NCBI GenBank assembly: GCA_012515255.1
Contig: JAAYYR010000160.1
Span: 1 to 11,903, forward strand
DNA from: Clostridia bacterium
GTDB taxonomy: Bacteria; Bacillota; Dehalobacteriia; UBA4068
Direction: 5' to 3'
DNA length: 11,903 nt
Within the stretch, counting starts at the first letter, position 1. Every line of letters begins with the position of its first letter. The position numbers and the translations under genes are program-made. Below, in pieces: positions 8,359 to 11,903 of the stretch. The notes below the pieces were generated by a model. The model did no database searches. It worked only from the letters and a program-made list of their open reading frames with translations, and had not been told where the DNA came from.

Positions 8359-8387
8359 TTCATATTAATATTCAACTCCCCGCCCAA
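8359..8387 (-). promoter_or_regulatory. Possible internal promoter before the D-Ala-D-Ala-type ligase gene
   Basis: A short AT-rich island interrupts an otherwise very GC-rich spacer of 178 bp. On the minus strand TTGGGC and TATGAA stand 17 bases apart, with only three and four consensus matches. The island suggests a promoter more than the hexamers do. If it is real, the ligase and dprA could be transcribed separately from the membrane Mur ligase. Confidence 0.25.
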
Positions 8388-8440
8388 GGAAGCCTTCTCA
8401 GGCCGCGCGCGCCAATAGGCGGCAGCAGCCACGCCCCGCG

Positions 8441-8473
8441 CCCGCCAAAGCCGCCTGCATCCGGCTTGGCGGG
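8441..8473 (-). other. Long stem-loop directly after the membrane Mur ligase gene
   Basis: A 12-pair stem (CCCGCCAA.GCCG against CGGCTTGGCGGG, with one bulged base) closes an 8-base loop, three bases after the stop codon. It is the strongest hairpin in the spacer. The minus-strand bases beyond it are GC-rich without a T-run, so a classic intrinsic terminator is unlikely. A processing or stability element, or partial attenuation between the two ligase genes, is possible. Confidence 0.5.
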
Positions 8474-8476
8474 GTC

Positions 8477-10045
8477 TTATTCATTATAAGTATCCGGCAA
8501 ATCATTCTCAAACAACACCACATCGCCCGGCCGAACGATGCGGCCCAGATGCTGCCTGGCCTCGTTCAGGTCGGCGACGACAATCAGCCGCTCCCGCGCA
8601 TAATCCGCGGCCAACGCTCCCTCGCGCAGCGGCCGGCTCTGCGCCGGGCCAACGAGGATGATCCAATCGCAAACCGCCGCCATGTGCCGCCCCAGCTCGA
8701 AATTAAGCTCATACTCGCGTTCACCCAGCTCTACCATGCCGGGAGTGACGATGATTTTCTGGCCGCCGCCAAAGGCAGCCAGCACCTCCAAAGCCGCCTT
8801 GGCGCCGGCGGGATTGGCATTGAAAGCGTCGTCGATGACGCTGTAGTCTCCAGCGGGCCGCAGTTGCAAGCGATGCTCGATCGGCCGCAGGGCTTTGACA
8901 GCCCTTTGCATTTGCGCCAGGCTTAGCCCCAATTGATCCGCCACGGCAAGGCTAGCCAGAATATTGCTCACCATATGCCGCCCCAAAAGGCAGGTGCTGA
9001 ACTCGCCGCTTTCGCCGCCATGATGATAGACAAAAGTCGCGCCCTGAGGGCCGTAGCTGATCTGATCAGCCCAGTAATCGAATTCCGGGTTCAGCCCGTA
9101 GCGCAAAACACGGCTTGGACTGCGCTGCAGATTGGCCGCGATGCGGGGATCATCGCCGTTGACTATGGCCAAGCCATCCGGCGGCAGACTCTCGATCAGC
9201 TCGAATTTGGTGTCAATAATCGCCTCGACGCTGCCGAAGCTCTCCAGGTGCTGCTCGCCGATAGCCGTGAGCACGCCGAGCTTAGGCCGCACCAAAGCGC
9301 AGAGTTCGGCGATATCGCCCCGCTGCTTGGCGCCCATTTCGCATACGAAAATCTCATCGAGCGGCGAAAGAGTTTCGCGGATCACCCGCGTCACGCCCAT
9401 CGGCGTATTGAAGCTGCCCGGCGTAACGCAAACCCGGTATTTTTCGCCCAGCACAGCGCCCATGATCAGCTTAGTGCTGGTTTTGCCGTAGCTGCCGGTA
9501 ATGCCGATCTTGACCAGTTCCGGCAGTCCGGCGATTTTATCCGCAGCCTGATGCAAAAACCCGTCGTTAATACTTCTTTCCCTGGGGCCGAGCAACCAAT
9601 TAGCGGCGATTACATACAAAGAGGCCAAAGCGCACATCACAATCAGCGCCGCGCCGATTAGCAGCGGATAGGGGAAAATGAGCAGGATAAGCGCGTCGGC
9701 CGCCACCAGAGCAACGGCGAGGACATATAGCCGCCGGGCCCGCGGTGTGAAAACCAGCGGCTTTTTCTCCCGGGCGGGGCGCGGCCAATAAATCAGCAAT
9801 AGCAGGCCGCATAAGCAAATCTCCGCGATAGCAAAGGCCAGCGTATTGATTAACGCCAAAAGCGGCGGCAAAAAAAGCACTAGCTCCGCCTTGCGGTATT
9901 CTTTGCGCCAGCGGGCGGCATACCATTGCCAGTAACGGTCAATGCGGTAAGTATGCTGCTGCATCATATGCACATGGCGGCGCAGAGGGGATACGATCAC
10001 ATAAGCCGCGCCGCCGAAAATAGCCATAATAATCAATACCGTCAT
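8477..10045 (-). CDS. Membrane-anchored Mur ligase (MurF-like)
   Basis: This 522-residue protein has a hydrophobic N-terminal third joined to a Mur ligase core. Predicted membrane helices lie near 3-19, 54-70, 70-87, 106-123 and 126-149. Basic loops at 21-52, 88-105 and 153-157 put the catalytic part in the cytoplasm. The core has the P-loop GITGSYGKTS (181-190, Lys188), Glu236 in CEMGAK, His266 in GEQHLESFGS, Lys280 at the position usually carbamylated, and the MurF-type VIDDAFNANPAGAKAAL (403-419). MurF normally adds D-Ala-D-Ala to the UDP-MurNAc-tripeptide and begins with a soluble substrate-binding domain, which is absent here. The usual C-terminal KGSR-like block is replaced by LFENDLPDTY. 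Placement beside a Ddl-type ligase supports dipeptide attachment. A membrane-bound or lipid-linked acceptor is inferred. AGGGA sits six bases before the ATG, and the hydrolase stop is 28 bases upstream. Confidence 0.88.
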   Translation of the reverse strand: MTVLIIMAIFGGAAYVIVSPLRRHVHMMQQHTYRIDRYWQWYAARWRKEYRKAELVLFLPPLLALINTLAFAIAEICLCGLLLLIYWPRPAREKKPLVFTPRARRLYVLAVALVAADALILLIFPYPLLIGAALIVMCALASLYVIAANWLLGPRERSINDGFLHQAADKIAGLPELVKIGITGSYGKTSTKLIMGAVLGEKYRVCVTPGSFNTPMGVTRVIRETLSPLDEIFVCEMGAKQRGDIAELCALVRPKLGVLTAIGEQHLESFGSVEAIIDTKFELIESLPPDGLAIVNGDDPRIAANLQRSPSRVLRYGLNPEFDYWADQISYGPQGATFVYHHGGESGEFSTCLLGRHMVSNILASLAVADQLGLSLAQMQRAVKALRPIEHRLQLRPAGDYSVIDDAFNANPAGAKAALEVLAAFGGGQKIIVTPGMVELGEREYELNFELGRHMAAVCDWIILVGPAQSRPLREGALAADYARERLIVVADLNEARQHLGRIVRPGDVVLFENDLPDTYNE

Positions 10046-10073
10046 AATTAGTCCCTGTCCCCCGGCTCACAGT

Positions 10074-10832
10074 TCATGGATGGGTAAGAAAATAGTCCAC
10101 CACAGCGTAAAAGCGGGCCGAGTCGTCGACAAAGCTGAAATGGCCGCAATGCGGCAAAACCGCCAGGCCCGCGTCTGGAATCAGCTCCTCCATCAATTGG
10201 CCGTCCGCCAAAGGCGTGGCTGCATCATCCTCGCCCCAGATCAGCAAGGTGGACACGGCGATCTGCGGCAGCAGCTTGCGCAAATCCTCATTGACGACGC
10301 GGACAAAAACCTGGCGCATCACGCCTTCCGCCGCCCGATAATCCGAGCTGGGATTACTTTTCAGCCATAGATTCAGCACCTTGGGCGCCGCTTTTTTCAG
10401 CCCCGGCAGGGAGAAAATTTTCTTGGCCAGCTTATAGCTGTAAACGCGCGCATAATACCTGGCGCCCCGCTTAGGCACAAGCCCCGCCGAATCGACAAGG
10501 ATCAGCCGCCCCGCCAGCCCGCGGCTGCCAAGGATGATGGCGATGCGGCCGCCAAAGCTGTGGCCGAGGATAACCGGGCGGTACAAACCCAGCTCCGCGA
10601 GAAAATGAGCGACGAAATCAGCATAATCATAGATGCCCCAGGCTGTGGGCGGCGCTTCGCTTTGGCCAAAGCCGGGCAAATCAAGGCTGATCACCCGTGC
10701 CAGCTGGGAAAAATGCTTCTGCATCGGCGCCATCACCGAGCGATCAGCGCCCCAGCCATGCAGCAACAGCAAATCCTTGCCCTCGCCCATCACCTGATAA
10801 TGTATATTCAGACCATTAATTTTTTTTTCCAT
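10074..10832 (-). CDS. Alpha/beta hydrolase of the Mur-ligase/Ddl cassette
   Basis: This 252-residue protein is a single-domain alpha/beta-hydrolase fold enzyme without a signal peptide, so it is probably cytoplasmic or membrane-associated. The oxyanion motif HGWG lies at 25-28, the nucleophile elbow GHSFGG at 90-95 (Ser92), the acid at Asp203 in WGEDDAATPL, and the base at His231 in HCGHFSF. The catalytic triad is therefore complete. The lid region (about 116-185) is basic and includes the stretch SNPSSDYRAAEGVMRQ. The substrate is unknown: esters, thioesters and peptide-like compounds are all handled by this superfamily. It is the first gene after a good promoter and sits 28 bp before the membrane Mur ligase, so a role in the same envelope pathway is likely. 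The upstream sequence has only a weak Shine-Dalgarno. The Met is chosen because it starts a normal first beta strand. Confidence 0.9.
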   Translation of the reverse strand: MEKKINGLNIHYQVMGEGKDLLLLHGWGADRSVMAPMQKHFSQLARVISLDLPGFGQSEAPPTAWGIYDYADFVAHFLAELGLYRPVILGHSFGGRIAIILGSRGLAGRLILVDSAGLVPKRGARYYARVYSYKLAKKIFSLPGLKKAAPKVLNLWLKSNPSSDYRAAEGVMRQVFVRVVNEDLRKLLPQIAVSTLLIWGEDDAATPLADGQLMEELIPDAGLAVLPHCGHFSFVDDSARFYAVVDYFLTHP

Positions 10833-10885
10833 ATTCGCCAGACTACGCCGCCCGCCCTAAATAAATTTTCTTAGAAATTACTTCG

Positions 10886-10914
10886 TTTATATCATATATA
10901 AATGATGATTGCAA
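10886..10914 (-). promoter_or_regulatory. Promoter of the hydrolase - Mur ligase - Ddl transcription unit
   Basis: On the minus strand TTGCAA and TATAAA are spaced by exactly 17 bases in a markedly AT-rich patch, the best sigma-A-like site in the window. Transcription would start about 45 bases before the hydrolase ATG. The -35 hexamer is the centre of the palindrome GATTGCAATC (10907-10916). The -10 region lies in an inverted repeat with TTTATAT and ATATAAA arms (10886-10902). Either could bind a regulator, though AT-rich promoters often show chance symmetry. Confidence 0.6.
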
Positions 10915-10966
10915 TCGTTTTTTCTTTTTACCGGTCTTAAACAGCCAGCGCCAAGAGCAAAAAAGC

Positions 10967-10993
10967 AAAAAAAAAGCCGGTCAGACCGAGCTT
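10967..10993 (-). terminator. Intrinsic terminator overlapping the zinc-ribbon stop codon
   Basis: On the minus strand an eight-pair stem (AAGC and CGGT against ACCG and GCTT, with one bulge) closes a three-base loop. It runs into nine consecutive T and then a second T6 run. The TGA stop of the small zinc-ribbon gene lies within the stem. A T8 run on the plus side of the hairpin makes weak termination from the other direction possible too. It separates this gene from the hydrolase unit. Confidence 0.8.
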
Positions 10994-11175
10994 CTTTTTT
11001 TTAATTGGCAGAGCAGGCCTTTTTGGGGCTGACGCCGTAGTCCAATCAGCGAGCGCGCGTCAGCAACCGCGGGGCGGGAACCTAGATCTTCGCCGCAACA
11101 GGGACAATACCAGATGGGATTTTCCGCCGCGGAATAGGATATTTGCCGGCAGGCGGGGCAGCATTTATACGGCAT
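10981..11175 (-). CDS. Small zinc-ribbon protein of unknown function
   Basis: This 64-residue protein has two cysteine knuckles, CPAC (Cys6, Cys9) and CPCC (Cys24, Cys27), spaced as in rubredoxin-like zinc ribbons that bind one zinc. The remainder (about 31-64) is polar and basic, ending LKKRSSV, with a lone Cys56. There is no signal peptide or membrane segment. A longer frame opens 22 codons upstream. This ATG is preferred because GAAGGAAA lies seven bases before it and the ribbon begins at residue 3. It has its own terminator and stands alone between two terminators. A role in nucleic-acid or protein binding is typical for such ribbons, but nothing here fixes one. Existence of the gene is supported by the Shine-Dalgarno, cysteine pattern and terminator together. 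Confidence 0.72.
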   Translation of the reverse strand: MPYKCCPACRQISYSAAENPIWYCPCCGEDLGSRPAVADARSLIGLRRQPQKGLLCQLKKRSSV

Positions 11176-11205
11176 AGGCGTTTCCTTCGGTAACGGGGGC
11201 TTCGG

Positions 11206-11217
11206 CCTGAATTCAGG
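11206..11217. repeat. 12-bp perfect palindrome upstream of the zinc-ribbon gene
   Basis: CCTGAATTCAGG is fully self-complementary and lies about 30-42 bases before the zinc-ribbon ATG, in its expected leader or promoter. Such short palindromes can be operators for dimeric regulators, but one copy without a known factor is weak evidence. Confidence 0.35.
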
Positions 11218-11311
11218 GCTTGTTATGGCATCGCGGCACAATTAAATCGGGAATTTGCGCTGGGCCAGGCGGATTTTCGCGGCGGCGACACAAATATTTG
11301 CGGGGTAATAG

Positions 11312-11359
11312 TGTCAAAGCGGAAAAGCACTTTTAGGGAATTAGCTCCCGGGTTTGACA
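11312..11359. repeat. Inverted repeat with TGTCAAA / TTTGACA arms
   Basis: Seven-base arms face each other across 34 bases. Smaller symmetric elements are nested between them (AAAAG..CTTTT and GGGA..TCCC). Each arm holds a perfect -35-like TTGACA on one strand. It may be a folded RNA element or a binding site, or chance. Confidence 0.3.
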
Positions 11360-11372
11360 TAGGTTCAATATA

Positions 11373-11404
11373 GCAAAAGTATGCGGCAATTTCTGCCGCA
11401 TACT
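11373..11404 (-). terminator. Hairpin terminator of the SH3-domain gene
   Basis: AGTATGCGGCA and TGCCGCATACT form a perfect 11-pair stem with a five-base loop, about 70 bases after the SH3 gene stop codon. On the minus strand it is followed by TTTTGCTATATT, a short and imperfect T-tract. This fits an intrinsic terminator for the right-hand gene. The T-run is weaker than that of the zinc-ribbon terminator. Confidence 0.68.
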
Positions 11405-11475
11405 GTCATGCATCAAACAAAATATCCCCTGTATAAATTCAGGAAAACGCCTCTTGCGACAAGCCTTGCGCCGAC

Positions 11476-11903
11476 TTATTTCGGCGAGGTCACGAGGTCG
11501 CTGCGGATCCAGCCCGTTGAGCCGCCGCTCGTTTTCACATTATACCAGATCTCGTCGGAAGTTTGTGTTTGGCTAAGATAAGTCAGCACGGTTCCTTTGC
11601 TGACCGTGGTCACCACTGAGCCCGATGTAGAAGCCGAGGCGCGGATATTGACCGAGTCCCCGGTCACGGTAACAGTCTTGGTGGTCACGCCGCCGCTATT
11701 GGTATCACCGCCGCTATTACCGCCGCTATTGCTGTCGCCGCCGGTATTGCCGCCGCTATTGCCGCCGGTGCCCTCAAGCATGCCCATGATCTCATCGATC
11801 TGGTTTTGCAGCGCGGTAACCTTCACGCCCACCAGTTCATCCACATAAGTTTGGGAAACCACCGGGTCGTCCTTGCTGCCGGGGGTATTGCCGGCGGCGA
11901 TCA
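11476..11903 (-). CDS. Secreted or cell-surface protein with C-terminal SH3b domain, N-terminus outside the window
   Basis: The frame is open to the right edge, so the start and any signal peptide are not seen. About 141 residues are visible. They begin with a segment containing GSKDDPVVSQTYVDELV and a short amphipathic helix (KVTALQNQIDEIMGML). A 28-residue Gly/Asn/Ser/Asp linker follows. The final ~65 residues form a bacterial SH3b (SH3_3) domain, with DSVNIRASAS, a Val-Ser-Lys-Gly-Thr turn, IWYNV and a GWIRSDLV ending. SH3b domains bind peptidoglycan and usually occur on exported proteins. The DPVVSQTYVD stretch resembles one I recall from extracytoplasmic Bacillota proteins. A GTG within the frame at 11862 is not chosen as start because homologous-looking sequence continues upstream. 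A strong terminator follows. Any enzymatic domain would lie outside the window. Confidence 0.82.
   Translation of the reverse strand, partial: IAAGNTPGSKDDPVVSQTYVDELVGVKVTALQNQIDEIMGMLEGTGGNSGGNTGGDSNSGGNSGGDTNSGGVTTKTVTVTGDSVNIRASASTSGSVVTTVSKGTVLTYLSQTQTSDEIWYNVKTSGGSTGWIRSDLVTSPK
11689..11772 (-). repeat. Degenerate short tandem repeat encoding the Gly/Asn/Ser linker
   Basis: Units of 12 bases built on GGC GGC AAT AGC and variants recur through 28 codons, encoding GGNS, GGNT, GGDS and GGDT in frame. All units are multiples of three, so gain or loss of copies would lengthen or shorten the flexible linker without a frameshift. Confidence 0.7.

Larger units (their letters stand above)
11176..11475 (-). 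other. Gene-free spacer between the SH3 protein and zinc-ribbon genes
   Basis: No credible coding region is visible here on either strand. It contains the SH3 gene terminator hairpin, a pair of widely spaced inverted TTTGACA arms, a 12-bp palindrome and the zinc-ribbon leader. A perfect TTGACA occurs on each strand, but neither is followed at proper spacing by a convincing -10 box. The promoter of the zinc-ribbon gene is therefore not identified. Confidence 0.6.

Noticed and set aside
8933..9661. 242-codon plus-strand open frame opposite the membrane Mur ligase
   Set aside because: It is antisense to the conserved P-loop and catalytic blocks of the Mur ligase and shows no protein features of its own.
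11176..11241. Upstream extension of the zinc-ribbon gene by 22 codons
   Set aside because: The internal ATG has a well-placed GAAGGAAA, and the added residues are low in information.
11354..11382. Plus-strand promoter starting with a perfect TTGACA
   Set aside because: At 16-18 bases spacing the downstream hexamers (AAAGTA, AAGTAT, AGTATG) are poor, and no plus-strand gene follows.
11689..11772. CRISPR-like repeat array
   Set aside because: The units are short, contiguous, in frame and encode a Gly-rich linker, and there are no spacers.

Overview
This is a bacterial chromosome segment with moderately high G+C. It most likely comes from the Bacillota, from an anaerobic Clostridia or Negativicutes lineage. 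The main evidence is the minus-strand order dprA, topA, trmFO, xerC, a typical Bacillota arrangement that is usually followed by hslVU and codY. Folate-dependent TrmFO and the style of the secreted SH3 protein also fit. I cannot name a genus from the sequence alone. All nine identifiable protein genes lie on the minus strand, so transcription runs from high to low coordinates. I see no tRNA, rRNA, CRISPR array, insertion sequence or integrase scar. The many long plus-strand reading frames are GC-bias shadows of the real genes.

Right end (about 10860-11903): the 3' part of a secreted SH3b-domain protein with a Gly/Asn/Ser linker ends in a strong hairpin terminator. It is followed by a structured, gene-free stretch of about 300 bp. 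A 64-residue zinc-ribbon protein comes next, and its stop codon lies inside its own intrinsic terminator. An AT-rich promoter then starts the next transcription unit.

Centre-right (7126-10832): a three-gene cassette encodes an alpha/beta hydrolase, a Mur ligase and an ATP-grasp D-Ala-D-Ala-type ligase. In the Mur ligase, five predicted membrane helices replace the normal MurF N-terminal domain. Both ligases depart from textbook motifs, and their adjacency suggests they work together, making a dipeptide and attaching it at the membrane. This is the most interesting part of the window. It may be the lineage's main MurF/Ddl route or a parallel envelope pathway.

Centre-left (2176-7095): a DNA and RNA housekeeping block follows. 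It holds DprA (ssDNA and RecA loading), topoisomerase I with three C-terminal zinc fingers, and the tRNA U54 methyltransferase TrmFO. TopA appears to have its own promoter inside the end of dprA. A 192-bp spacer separates topA from trmFO.

Left end (1-2110): a complete half-size ABC exporter sits between trmFO and the N-terminal 94 codons of xerC (codV), where these two genes are commonly close neighbours.
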